Translations under genes and position numbers: made by a program
Part shown: positions 8,849-16,608 of the stretch, piece by piece
Layout: each line of letters begins with the position of its first letter
Position numbering within the stretch: the stretch's first letter is position 1
Origin: Streptomyces sp. SA15
GTDB lineage: Bacteria > Actinomycetota > Actinomycetes > Streptomycetales > Streptomycetaceae
Direction of reading: 5' to 3'
NCBI RefSeq assembly: GCF_002291145.1
Contig: NZ_NTGE01000164.1
Coordinates: 102,410-166,409 of the forward strand
DNA: 64,000 nt
Notes under the pieces: generated by a model
Seen by the model: only the letters and a program-made list of their open reading frames with translations
Told to the model about the DNA's origin: nothing
The model's database searches: none

Positions 8849-9303
8849 TCCTGCCTGCCACCTCCCTGACGTGCGATAACCCAGCCAGTTACGCCAAGAC
8901 GGGCCAATTCGACCCGGATTCGACCCAGCACGCCCTTGCGACAGCAGCGACCAATCTTGAACTGCGAGGATGCAAGTTCTGCCGGTGTACCACTCAAGCA
9001 TCGGCAAGAAATTGATGCGTTCACTAACAAGAGTTCCGTTTTCGGACAATCACGGCAGCACCGCGATCAGACTTGGTCGCCGAATCCATCAGCGGCCGCC
9101 TCGGGAGTGATCCACACATCCGCGGTGCTCCGCAGCCCCTGCCAGTGATGAGCAAGACGCATGACAAGGCCCTGAACAGCTCTTTCGTAGAGGCGCTTCC
9201 GTCTGACAGAAGCCGCCTTGCGCGGCGACCACAGCCGTCAGGAACCTGTTCCCAACCACGGCACGCGGGGCGACGACGCCCCGCCGACAGGGACGGGAAC
9301 GCC
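8849..9303. other. Lower-GC junction region with no confident gene
   Basis: These 455 bases are visibly less GC-rich than their surroundings and hold no complete gene I can support. On the minus strand, 9225 to 9067 encodes a protein-like tail with RLYERAVQGLVMRLAHHWQG and a stop at 9067-9069, but with no start codon in frame, so it may be the end of a lost gene. Near the right side, CTTCCGTCTGACAGAAG (9196-9212) is a 17-bp near-palindrome about 90 bases before the vanA-type gene and could be an operator. No transposase, terminal inverted repeats or tRNA was recognised. Confidence 0.5.
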
Positions 9304-10374
9304 ATGCCCCACATGACCGCCTTCGCCAGGAACCAGTGGTACGTCGCCGCCTACAGCCACGAGGTCGGGCGTGAGCTGCTCGGCCGGACGATTCTCGGTG
9401 AGCCGCTCGTCTTCTATCGCACCGAGGAGGACGGGACGCCCGTCGTCCTGCACGACCGGTGTGTGCACCGTCGCTACCCGCTGTCCGAGGCCCCGACCCG
9501 CCTCGACGGCGACCGGATCGTGTGCGGCTACCACGGGTTCACGTACGACACGACGGGCACCTGTGTGTACGTGCCCGGGCAAAAACGCGTACCGCGCACC
9601 GCGCGCGTCGCCTCGTACCCCGTCGTCGAGCAGGACTCGCTGATCTGGGTGTGGATCGGCGACCCGGCCCTCGCCGACCCGCAGACCATTCCGCGGGCGA
9701 AGCACCTGGACTCCCCCGGCTGGGTCACCGTCCGTGGCATGGAGCCGATCGACGCCGACTACGGCCTGCTCGTCGACAACCTTCTCGACCTCTCCCACGA
9801 GACGTATCTGCACGGCGGCTACATCGGCACCCCCGAGGTCGCCGAGACGCCGATCACCACGGAGGTCGACGAGGGCGCGGGCATCGTACGGGTGAGCCGG
9901 CACATGGACGACGCCGAGTGCCCGCCGTTCTACGCCAAGTCCACCGGCATCCAGGGCCGGATCACGCGCTGGCAGGACATCGAGTACCACGCGCCCTGCC
10001 TCTACCTGCTGCACAGCCGCATCGCCCCGGTCGGTGTGCTGCCCGAGCCGGACGGCAGCGACCCGAACGGCTTCCACACCGAGATCACGTACGCCATCAC
10101 GCCGTCCGCCGACGGCAAGGTGTACGACTTCTGGATGGTCTCGCGGGACTGGGCGACGGACGACGCCGAGGTCACCGAGTTCCTGCGGGGCAACAACCAC
10201 ACGGTCGTGATGCAGGACGTCGACGCGCTCAACCTGCTGCAGAAGACGCTCGGCACCGAGCGCACCGGCTACCAGGAGCTGAGCATCAACATCGACACCG
10301 GCGGCCTCGCCGCCCGCCGTATCCTCGCCCGCCTGGTCGAGGAGGGCGCCAAGCCCATGGAGAAGGTCCAGTGA
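9304..10374 (+). CDS. vanA: VanA-type Rieske oxygenase (vanillate O-demethylase-like)
   Basis: A 356-residue Rieske non-haem iron oxygenase of the VanA/TsaM branch. The 2Fe-2S ligands are C53-x-H55 (CVHRRYP) and C74-x2-H77 (CGYHGFTY). The mononuclear iron motif is NLLDLSHETYLH, with the two histidines spaced as in the family. VanA removes the O-methyl group of vanillate to give protocatechuate and formaldehyde; relatives act on toluenesulfonate, dicamba and others. The start could be ATG 9304 or 9313; both follow a weak GGGA site. The reading frame is open upstream into the scar region, but homology starts at MTAFARNQWY. It is coupled to the small CHC protein and the VanB-type reductase. Confidence 0.82.
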   Translation: MPHMTAFARNQWYVAAYSHEVGRELLGRTILGEPLVFYRTEEDGTPVVLHDRCVHRRYPLSEAPTRLDGDRIVCGYHGFTYDTTGTCVYVPGQKRVPRTARVASYPVVEQDSLIWVWIGDPALADPQTIPRAKHLDSPGWVTVRGMEPIDADYGLLVDNLLDLSHETYLHGGYIGTPEVAETPITTEVDEGAGIVRVSRHMDDAECPPFYAKSTGIQGRITRWQDIEYHAPCLYLLHSRIAPVGVLPEPDGSDPNGFHTEITYAITPSADGKVYDFWMVSRDWATDDAEVTEFLRGNNHTVVMQDVDALNLLQKTLGTERTGYQELSINIDTGGLAARRILARLVEEGAKPMEKVQ

Positions 10375-10565
10375 CGAGCCCGACCGGCGAGATCTACCGC
10401 ATCGACTGGCTGCCGGGCACCGACATCCTGCACGGCACCTGTCACTGCGGCCGCGAGCACACCGCGCAGGATCCCATCGAGATGTGGGAGTGGATGCTCG
10501 CCCATCCGCAAGGACACGAGCCGCGACACGAGCAGCACAGCGAGCCGCGAGGAAACAGCTCATGA
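10371..10565 (+). CDS. Small CHC-motif protein between oxygenase and reductase
   Basis: A 64-residue reading frame wedged exactly between vanA and vanB. Its GTG overlaps the vanA stop (GTGA) and its TGA overlaps the vanB ATG (ATGA), so all three are translationally coupled. The protein begins with GEIYRIDWLPGTDILHG and has a GTCHCGREHTAQDP motif with two cysteines and two histidines, which could bind zinc or iron, followed by MWEWMLAHPQGHE. I do not recognise a named family. Its size and position suggest an accessory or chaperone role for the oxygenase or an electron-transfer adaptor; that is inference only. Confidence 0.7.
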   Translation: MTSPTGEIYRIDWLPGTDILHGTCHCGREHTAQDPIEMWEWMLAHPQGHEPRHEQHSEPRGNSS

Positions 10566-11497
10566 GCGTGTACGAAGCCGAACTCGTCGTCGACCGCCGG
10601 GAGCACGCGGCCGACGGCGTGCTCGCCCTCACCCTGCGCCACCCGCTGGGCGAGGAACTCCCCGCCTGGGAACCGGGCGCGCACATCGACGTGCTGCTCG
10701 GCCCCGATCTGGAGCGGCAGTACTCGCTGTGCGGGGACCCGGCGGACCGGCAGGTGTGGCGGATCGGTGTCCTGCGCGAGCCCGAGGGGCGCGGTGGGTC
10801 CGCTTACGTCCACGGGGAGTTGCGGCAGGGCGACAAGGTCCGGGTGCGCGGGCCCCGCAACAACTTCGCACTCGAACCCGCCCCGCGCTATCGCTTCATC
10901 GCGGGCGGCATCGGCATCACCCCGATCCTGCCGATGCTGGCGGCGGCCGAGGCGGCGGGCGCTCAGTGGACGCTGCTGTACGGGGGCCGGACGCGTGACT
11001 CCATGGCTTTCACCGAGGAGTTGGGCGCGTACGGGGACAAGGCCACCCTCGCCCCGCAGGACGAGAGAGGGCTGCTGGACCTCGGCTCTGTGCTCGACGA
11101 CCTGCCCGAGGGCACCCTCGTCTACTGCTGTGGTCCTGGGCCCCTGCTGGACGCGGTCGAGGAGCGCTGCCCGCGCGGGCGACTGCGCGTCGAACGGTTC
11201 CAGCCGAAGGACCAAAAGACCGGCCCGGACAGCGAGTTCGAGGTCGTACTGGAGCGCACCGGGCACACGCTGACCGTGCCCGAGGGCGTGTCCGTCCTGG
11301 ACACCGTGCGCGCCGCCGGTGTCGAGGTGCTCTTCTCCTGCACCGAGGGCACCTGCGGCACCTGCGAGACCGACGTCCTGGAGGGCACCCCGGATCACCG
11401 GGACTCGGTGCTCACGGACGAGGAGCGGGCGAGCGGCGAGACGATGATGATCTGTGTGTCCCGGTGCCGGGGCGAGCGGCTCGTGCTGGACCTGTGA
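10562..11497 (+). CDS. vanB: VanB-type ferredoxin reductase
   Basis: A 311-residue phthalate-dioxygenase-reductase/VanB-type protein: an FMN/FAD barrel with RQYSLCGDPAD, an NAD-binding domain with FIAGGIGITPILPM and YCCGPGPLLDAV, and a C-terminal 2Fe-2S domain with CTEGTCGTCETDVLEG and the last cysteine in MMICVSRCRG. It supplies electrons to the VanA-type oxygenase. The start ATG 10562 overlaps the upstream small gene. Its last 86 bp overlap the convergent IclR gene on the opposite strand. Confidence 0.87.
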   Translation: MSVYEAELVVDRREHAADGVLALTLRHPLGEELPAWEPGAHIDVLLGPDLERQYSLCGDPADRQVWRIGVLREPEGRGGSAYVHGELRQGDKVRVRGPRNNFALEPAPRYRFIAGGIGITPILPMLAAAEAAGAQWTLLYGGRTRDSMAFTEELGAYGDKATLAPQDERGLLDLGSVLDDLPEGTLVYCCGPGPLLDAVEERCPRGRLRVERFQPKDQKTGPDSEFEVVLERTGHTLTVPEGVSVLDTVRAAGVEVLFSCTEGTCGTCETDVLEGTPDHRDSVLTDEERASGETMMICVSRCRGERLVLDL

Positions 11498-12263
11498 CCC
11501 TCAGGTCGGCGTCGATCCGCGCGACGGTCGCCAGCAGGTGGGGCAGCAGGTCGCGGCGGACGGACTCGCAGGAGTTGCGGCTGGCGTGCACGGCGATGTT
11601 CACGCCGGCCACCACCTCGCCGTCCCGGTCCCGCACCGGGGCGGCGACCGACCTGAGCCCCTCCTCCAGTTCCTGGTCGACGAGGGCGTAGCCCTGCCGT
11701 CGTACGCGGTGCAGTTCCGCGCGCAGCGTGTCCGCCGAGACGATGGTGCGGGCGGTCAGTGGCTTCAGCTCCGCGCAGGCGAGCCGGGCCTCGAGCTCGT
11801 CGTCCGGCAGATGGGCGAGGATGACCCGGCCCACCGAGGTGAGGTGCGCCGGGAAGCGGGTGCCGACCGTGATGGACGCGGTCATGATGCGGCTGGTGGG
11901 GACGCGGGCGGCGTACACGACGGCGTCGCCGTCCAGGACGCACAGCGACGACGACTCCCGTACCTGCGCGACGAGTTGCTCCAAATGTGGTGCGGCGATC
12001 TCCGGCAGGGTGACACTGGACAGGTAGGAGTAGCCGAGTTCCAGCACGCGTGGGGTGAGACGGAAGAGCCGGCCGTCGGTCCGCACGTAGCCGAGGTCGG
12101 CGAGCGTGAGGAGGAAGCGGCGGGCCGCCGCCCGGGTCAGGTCGCAGGCGCGAGCGACCTCGCTCAGCGTCAGCGCCGGGTGGTCGGCGTCGAAGGCCCG
12201 GATCACGGCGAGGCCGCGCTCGAAGGACTGGACGAAGTACGGTGCGCGAACCGCAGCGGGCAT
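11412..12263 (-). CDS. IclR-family regulator (PcaR/PobR-like)
   Basis: A 283-residue IclR regulator: HTH at about residues 10-60 (FVQSFERGLAVIRAF, then LSEVARACDLTRAAARRFLL) and an effector domain (LTSVGRVILAHLPDDEL, GYALVDQELEEGLRSVAAPV). The beginning FVQSFERGLAVI resembles the aromatic-catabolism subgroup (PcaR/PobR/PcaU). The last 30 or so residues are low-complexity and are read antisense to the 2Fe-2S part of vanB, so the natural end may be a poorly conserved tail. It diverges from the ABC importer promoter at 12354-12383 and converges on vanB, a placement suited to regulating either or both. Confidence 0.87.
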   Translation of the reverse strand: MPAAVRAPYFVQSFERGLAVIRAFDADHPALTLSEVARACDLTRAAARRFLLTLADLGYVRTDGRLFRLTPRVLELGYSYLSSVTLPEIAAPHLEQLVAQVRESSSLCVLDGDAVVYAARVPTSRIMTASITVGTRFPAHLTSVGRVILAHLPDDELEARLACAELKPLTARTIVSADTLRAELHRVRRQGYALVDQELEEGLRSVAAPVRDRDGEVVAGVNIAVHASRNSCESVRRDLLPHLLATVARIDADLRVTGPARAARPGTGTHRSSSSRRSPAPRP

Positions 12264-12353
12264 CGGCGCCTCCAGCAGGACGTACCAACGTACGCAGAGC
12301 GCACGCTATGAGTGCACGTCCTGTGATGTCAACGGCCCTTCACCGCACGGGCA

Positions 12354-12383
12354 TTGACCATGACAACCGACCGGCCATACGTT
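12354..12383 (+). promoter_or_regulatory. Candidate promoter of the ABC importer operon
   Basis: TTGACC at 12354-12359 is followed, after 17 to 18 bases, by ATACGT/TACGTT at 12377-12383. This sits in the 192-bp divergent gap between the IclR gene and the substrate-binding lipoprotein, about 75 bases before the latter's ATG. Confidence 0.4.
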
Positions 12384-12455
12384 CTCGCCGAGCACATTCG
12401 TGCTGTCTGCGCACAGCCGGTCGGAGCACCAGGTCCGGTCCCACAGGGGGAACCA

Positions 12456-13427
12456 ATGCGTCGTCGTCTGCTCGTCGGCCTCACGGCCGTATCCGTTCTG
12501 ACCGCCGCCACGGGCTGCGGCTCGTCCGACTCCTCAGGCTCGGACAAGGCCGCCGCGTCCGGTGGCGCCACCACGGTCAAGGTCGGCCTCATCCCCATCG
12601 TCGATGTCGCGCCCCTCTACCTGGGCCAGCAGAAGGGCATCTACAGCAAGCACGGCCTGAAGCTGGAGATCACCACCGCGCAGGGCGGCGCGGCGATCGT
12701 GCCCGGGGTGGCGAGCGGCCAGTTCCAGTTCGGCTTCTCCAATGTCACCTCACTGCTGATCGCCCAGTCCAACAACGTGCCCGTCAAGGCCGTCGCCAAC
12801 GCCATCGCCTCGACCGGTGTGGAGGGCAAGGACTTCAGCGGGCTCACGGTCAAGCAGGACAGCCCGATCAAGTCACCGAAGGACTTGGAGGGCAAGAAGG
12901 TCGCCATCAACACCCTGAAGAACATCAACGAGACGTCTGTGCGCGCCTCGGTGCGCAAGGCGGGCGGCGACCCGGACAAGGTCAAGTTCGTCGAGCTGGC
13001 CTTCGACCAGATGCCGGCCGCCCTCGACAGCGGCCAGATCGACGCCGCCCAGGTCGTCGAGCCCGCCCTCGCCACCGTCAAGAGCCAGGGCGGCCGCGAG
13101 ATCGCCTCTCCCCTGGTGGACGTGGCGCCGGACCTCACCGTCGCCATGTACTTCACGTCGACGCAGTACGCGCAGCAGAACCCGGAGGTGGTCAAGAAGT
13201 TCCAGGACGCCACCGCCGAGGCCCTGGCCTACGCCGACGCCCACCCCGACGAGGCACGCCAGGTCGTCACCACGTACACGAAGATCCCGGCGGCCGTGCT
13301 GGAGAAGGTGACCCTGCCGAAGTGGCCGGCCGAGCCGAACCGCGCGTCCATCGAGGCACTGATGAAGCTGGGCGAGGAGGACGGCCTCTTCAAGTCGACG
13401 CCGGATCTGGACAAGTTGCTGCCGTGA
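12456..13427 (+). CDS. ABC substrate-binding lipoprotein (NMT1/TauA/SsuA family)
   Basis: A 323-residue exported lipoprotein. The signal peptide runs MRRRLLVGLTAVSVLTAATGC with a lipobox ending at cysteine 21, followed by a Ser/Gly/Asp linker. The mature part has KVGLIPIVDVAPLYLGQQKG and the DLEGKKVAIN segment typical of the NMT1/TauA/SsuA fold that binds sulfonates, nitrate-like anions, thiamine precursors or aromatic acids. ATG 12456 follows AGGGGGA. Two permeases and an ATPase follow directly. Next to vanAB and an aromatic-type IclR, an aromatic carboxylate or sulfonate ligand is plausible but not shown. Confidence 0.88.
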   Translation: MRRRLLVGLTAVSVLTAATGCGSSDSSGSDKAAASGGATTVKVGLIPIVDVAPLYLGQQKGIYSKHGLKLEITTAQGGAAIVPGVASGQFQFGFSNVTSLLIAQSNNVPVKAVANAIASTGVEGKDFSGLTVKQDSPIKSPKDLEGKKVAINTLKNINETSVRASVRKAGGDPDKVKFVELAFDQMPAALDSGQIDAAQVVEPALATVKSQGGREIASPLVDVAPDLTVAMYFTSTQYAQQNPEVVKKFQDATAEALAYADAHPDEARQVVTTYTKIPAAVLEKVTLPKWPAEPNRASIEALMKLGEEDGLFKSTPDLDKLLP

Positions 13428-13440
13428 GAGGCGAGAACGC

Positions 13441-14214
13441 GTGAAGGGCATGAACGCCGCACTCGGTGCGGCCGGTCTCGCGGCCTTCCTCGCCCTGGGC
13501 GAGGCTGCGCCGCGGCTCGGCCTGGTCAAGGAGGCGTACTTCCCGCCGACCAGCCGCATCGCCGACGCCCTCGTGGACGAACTCGCGGACAGCGCCTTCT
13601 GGACGGCCCTCGGCGACACGCTCACCGGCTGGGCGCTCGGGCTGGCGATCGCCGCGTCCGCGGGGATCGTGGTGGGCGTGATCGTGTCCGTGGTCCCGCA
13701 TCTGCGGGAGGCGACCGCCTCGACGATCGAGTTCCTGCGCCCCATCCCGTCGGTCGCGCTGATCCCGCTAGCGGTGCTGCTGTACGGCACCGAACTGCGC
13801 TCGGTGCTGCTGCTCGTCGTGTACGCCTCCTTCTGGCAGGTGCTCATCCAGGTCCTGTACGGCGTCCAGGACGTCGACCCCGTCGCCGAAGAGACGGCAC
13901 GGTCGTACGGCCTCGGCACCTGGGCGCGGATCCGCCACGTCCTGTGGCCGACCGCGCTGCCGTACGTCATGACCGGCGTCCGGCTGGCCGCGGCCGTCGC
14001 GCTGATCCTCGCCATCACCGCCGAACTCGTCATCGGCGCACCGGGGTTGGGCAAACGCATCGGCGTCGCGCAGACCTCGCAGGCGGTGCCCGAGATGTAC
14101 GCGCTGATCGTCGTCACCGGTCTGCTCGGCCTGCTGATCAACGTCGGCGCGCGGACGGTGGAGCGGCGGGCGCTGGCCTGGCACCAGTCGGTGCGCGGGG
14201 AGGTGGCGGTGTGA
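13441..14214 (+). CDS. ABC transporter permease (SsuC/TauC type)
   Basis: A 257-residue inner-membrane permease with about six hydrophobic segments and the EAA-loop pattern EETARSYGLGTWARIRHVLWP at about residues 145-165, where the ATPase docks. It starts with GTG 13441, 13 bases after the lipoprotein gene, and its stop overlaps the next permease (GTGA). It probably pairs with that second permease as a heterodimer, as the system encodes two different permeases where TauC/SsuC systems have one. Confidence 0.88.
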   Translation: MKGMNAALGAAGLAAFLALGEAAPRLGLVKEAYFPPTSRIADALVDELADSAFWTALGDTLTGWALGLAIAASAGIVVGVIVSVVPHLREATASTIEFLRPIPSVALIPLAVLLYGTELRSVLLLVVYASFWQVLIQVLYGVQDVDPVAEETARSYGLGTWARIRHVLWPTALPYVMTGVRLAAAVALILAITAELVIGAPGLGKRIGVAQTSQAVPEMYALIVVTGLLGLLINVGARTVERRALAWHQSVRGEVAV

Positions 14215-14990
14215 GGGGCGTACTGCTGCGGGCGGTCTACGTGATCGCCCTGCCCGCGCTGCTCGTCGCGGGGTGGTGGGTGGCGTCCGACGGCAGTACG
14301 GACGTGTACTGGCCGCCGCTGCGGACGATCCTCGAGACCTTCCCGGACGTGTGGACGGGCGAGCGTCTGCAGGACGACGTGCTGCCCAGCGTGCTGCGGC
14401 TGACCGGCGGCTACGCGCTGGCGGCCGTCGTGGGCGTGGCGCTCGGCACGGTCATCGGCTCCTACCGGCGGGTGCGGGCGGTGTGCGAACCGGTGCTGGA
14501 GTTCCTGCGGGCGGTGCCGCCGCCGGTGCTGGTGCCGGTCATCATGATCTTCGCGGGGATCGGCGACACCATGAAGGTCACGGTGATCGCGAGCGGCTGC
14601 GTGTGGCCGATCCTGCTCAACACCGTCGAGGGCGTACGGGCGGTGGACTCCGTGATGACGGAGACGGCCCGTTCGTACGGCGTGACGGGCCTCGCCCGGC
14701 TCAGGCACGTGGTGCTGCGCTCGGCGAGCCCGCAGATCTTCGCGGGCCTGCGTCAGGCGCTGTCCATCGGCATCATCCTCATGGTCATCAGCGAGATGTT
14801 CGCCGCCAGCAACGGACTCGGCTTCACCATCGTGCAGTTCCAGCGCGGCTTCGCCATCCCCGACATGTGGACCGGCATCCTGGTGCTCGGTCTGCTCGGT
14901 TTCCTGCTGTCCGTCGTCTTCCAGCTGGTCGAGCGGCGGGCGCTCGGCTGGTACCGCGGTCTGCGCGCATCCACCCGGCGGTCCCGGTGA
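14211..14990 (+). CDS. ABC transporter permease (second, SsuC/TauC type)
   Basis: A 259-residue permease closely similar in plan to the preceding one: several membrane segments and the EAA motif TETARSYGVTGLARLRHVVL at about residues 150-170. The GTG start overlaps the first permease's stop. FLRAVPPPVLVPVIMIF and NGLGFTIVQFQRGF match the family. Confidence 0.88.
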   Translation: MRGVLLRAVYVIALPALLVAGWWVASDGSTDVYWPPLRTILETFPDVWTGERLQDDVLPSVLRLTGGYALAAVVGVALGTVIGSYRRVRAVCEPVLEFLRAVPPPVLVPVIMIFAGIGDTMKVTVIASGCVWPILLNTVEGVRAVDSVMTETARSYGVTGLARLRHVVLRSASPQIFAGLRQALSIGIILMVISEMFAASNGLGFTIVQFQRGFAIPDMWTGILVLGLLGFLLSVVFQLVERRALGWYRGLRASTRRSR

Positions 14991-15010
14991 GCATCGTGAA
15001 AGGGCGGTCC

Positions 15011-15790
15011 ATGCTCGACATACGCGGCCTGAAGAAGGTGTACGACGGCTCCGGGCGGCGGGTGGAGGCGGTACGCGACCTCACCTTCACCGTCGACGCC
15101 GGCGAACTCGTCTGTCTCGTCGGCCCGTCGGGGTGCGGCAAGACGACTCTGCTGAAGTGCATGGGCGGCCTGCTGGCGCCGACTTCGGGCGAAGTGCTGC
15201 TCGAGGGGCGGAAGGTGACCGGGCCGCCGCCCGGCATGGCCTTCGTCTTCCAGGAGTACGGCCGCAGTCTGTTCCCGTGGATGCGGGTCGGCGAGAACGT
15301 CGAACTCCCCCTGAAGCAGAAGGATTTGAGCAAGGCGCGACGCCGGGAGCTGGTGACGGACGCGCTGCACTCGGTCGGGCTCGGGGACGCGGCCGGGGCG
15401 TATCCCTGGCAGCTGTCGGGCGGTATGCAGCAGCGGGTCGCCATCGCCCGTGCGCTGGCGTACGAGCCGCGGGTGCTGCTGATGGACGAGCCGTTCGCGG
15501 CGGTGGACGCGCAGACGCGGGCGGATCTGGAGGACCTTGTACGGCGGCTGTGGCGGGAGCGGGGCATCACGATTCTGTTCGTGACCCATGACATCGATGA
15601 GGCCGTCTATCTCGGTGAGCGGGTGATCGTGTTGTCGGCCTCCCCCACCGTCGTGCAGGAGCAGTTGAAGGTTGATCTGCCGGATGAGCGGGATCAGTTG
15701 CATACGAGGGTGGCTCCGCGGTTTGCGGAGTTGCGTACGCATGTGTATGCGCAGATCCAGGCCGCGAAGAGGGCGGACGCCGGGGCCTAA
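15011..15790 (+). CDS. ABC transporter ATPase (SsuB/TauB type)
   Basis: A 259-residue nucleotide-binding subunit with Walker A GPSGCGKTT, Q-loop FVFQEYGRSLFPWM, signature LSGGMQQRVAIARAL, Walker B VLLMDEPFAAVDA and the switch histidine in FVTHDIDEAVYLGERV. ATG 15011 is chosen because AAAGGG lies seven bases upstream; GTG 14987, overlapping the permease stop, is an alternative. It energises the two permeases upstream. Confidence 0.92.
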   Translation: MLDIRGLKKVYDGSGRRVEAVRDLTFTVDAGELVCLVGPSGCGKTTLLKCMGGLLAPTSGEVLLEGRKVTGPPPGMAFVFQEYGRSLFPWMRVGENVELPLKQKDLSKARRRELVTDALHSVGLGDAAGAYPWQLSGGMQQRVAIARALAYEPRVLLMDEPFAAVDAQTRADLEDLVRRLWRERGITILFVTHDIDEAVYLGERVIVLSASPTVVQEQLKVDLPDERDQLHTRVAPRFAELRTHVYAQIQAAKRADAGA

Positions 15791-15810
15791 CAGCTCGGTC
15801 CCGGATGTGA

Positions 15811-15895
15811 TTTGGCGGCTGCGGGTTGTGGGGGTTGTTCGCGCCCACGCGGCGGAGCCGCATCATGTCACAGCCCCGCGCCCCTTCAGGGAGTT
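15811..15895. repeat. Streptomyces-type dispersed intergenic repeat
   Basis: The gap between the convergent ATPase and GntR genes carries the G/C-rich element seen repeatedly between Streptomyces genes: a GCGGCTGCGGG block, a perfect small hairpin GCGGC-GGA-GCCGC at 15849-15861, and the tail CAGCCCCGCGCCCCTTCAGG. It may act as a bidirectional terminator or mRNA-stabilising hairpin. Recognition is from memory of the element type. Confidence 0.55.
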
Positions 15896-16557
15896 GCCCA
15901 GAGGCCTCTTACATGGCCGAGGTGCCTGGTGATCACCGCGCGTACGGCGTCCTCGTCCCGTGCGAGCAGCGCGTCGAGGAGCTCCAGGTGCTCCTCGGCG
16001 GAGGACTGCAGCCGTCCCGCCTCCGCCAGTGCCGTCAGGCCGTACAGGCGGGAGCGGCGGCGCAGGTCCCGTACCACCTCGACCAGGTGCGCGTTGCCCG
16101 CGAGGGCCAGTAGGCCGAGGTGGAAGCGCAGGTCCGCCTCCACGTAGGCGACGAGGTCGCCCGCCGCGGCGGAGGTGACGATCTCCTGGGCGAGCGGGCG
16201 CAGCGCCTCCAGGTCGGCGGGGCCGGCCGTGGTGGCGAGTGCGACCGTGGTCGGGATCTCGATGAGGGACCGGATGTGGGTGTACTCGTCGAGCTGTCGC
16301 TCCGAGACGGCGGTGACCCGGAAGCCCTTGTTGGGGACGGTGTCGACCAGGCCCTCCTTGACGAGGTCCAGCATGGCCTCGCGCACCGGGGTGGCGGAGA
16401 CGCCGAAGCGGGCGGCGAGGCCCGGCGCCGAGTACACCTCGCCCGGCCGCAGCTCGCCGGCGATCAGCGCGGCCCGCAGCGCGTCCGCGACCCGCTCCCG
16501 GTGGCTGGGTTTCCTGCCGCCCAGCACGGGCAGGTCGGGGATGTGCTGCGGGGCCAT
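15886..16557 (-). CDS. GntR-family (FadR/FCD) regulator of hydroxyproline genes
   Basis: A 223-residue GntR regulator: an N-terminal winged HTH (LRAALIAGELRPGEVYSAPGLAARFGVSATPVREAML split over about residues 28-65) and an all-helical FCD ligand domain with conserved metal-site residues (D and H in EADLRFHLGLL; later histidines in RHLGHVRG). ATG 16557 has AAGGAG ten bases upstream; the ATG at 16587 has none. It is the last gene of the minus-strand hydroxyproline block and lies about 50 bp beyond the epimerase. It may repress the operon through the ATGTCACAT site at 21371-21379. Confidence 0.88.
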   Translation of the reverse strand: MAPQHIPDLPVLGGRKPSHRERVADALRAALIAGELRPGEVYSAPGLAARFGVSATPVREAMLDLVKEGLVDTVPNKGFRVTAVSERQLDEYTHIRSLIEIPTTVALATTAGPADLEALRPLAQEIVTSAAAGDLVAYVEADLRFHLGLLALAGNAHLVEVVRDLRRRSRLYGLTALAEAGRLQSSAEEHLELLDALLARDEDAVRAVITRHLGHVRGLWATP

Positions 16558-16608
16558 GACAGTCGTTCTCCTTCGGTCACCGGACATTGTGGGATCCGCC
16601 CGAACCGC

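Noticed and set aside
8905..8930. GGGTCGAATCC-like stretch resembling a tRNA T-loop on the minus strand of the scar
   Set aside because: No matching acceptor, D or anticodon arms could be folded around it.
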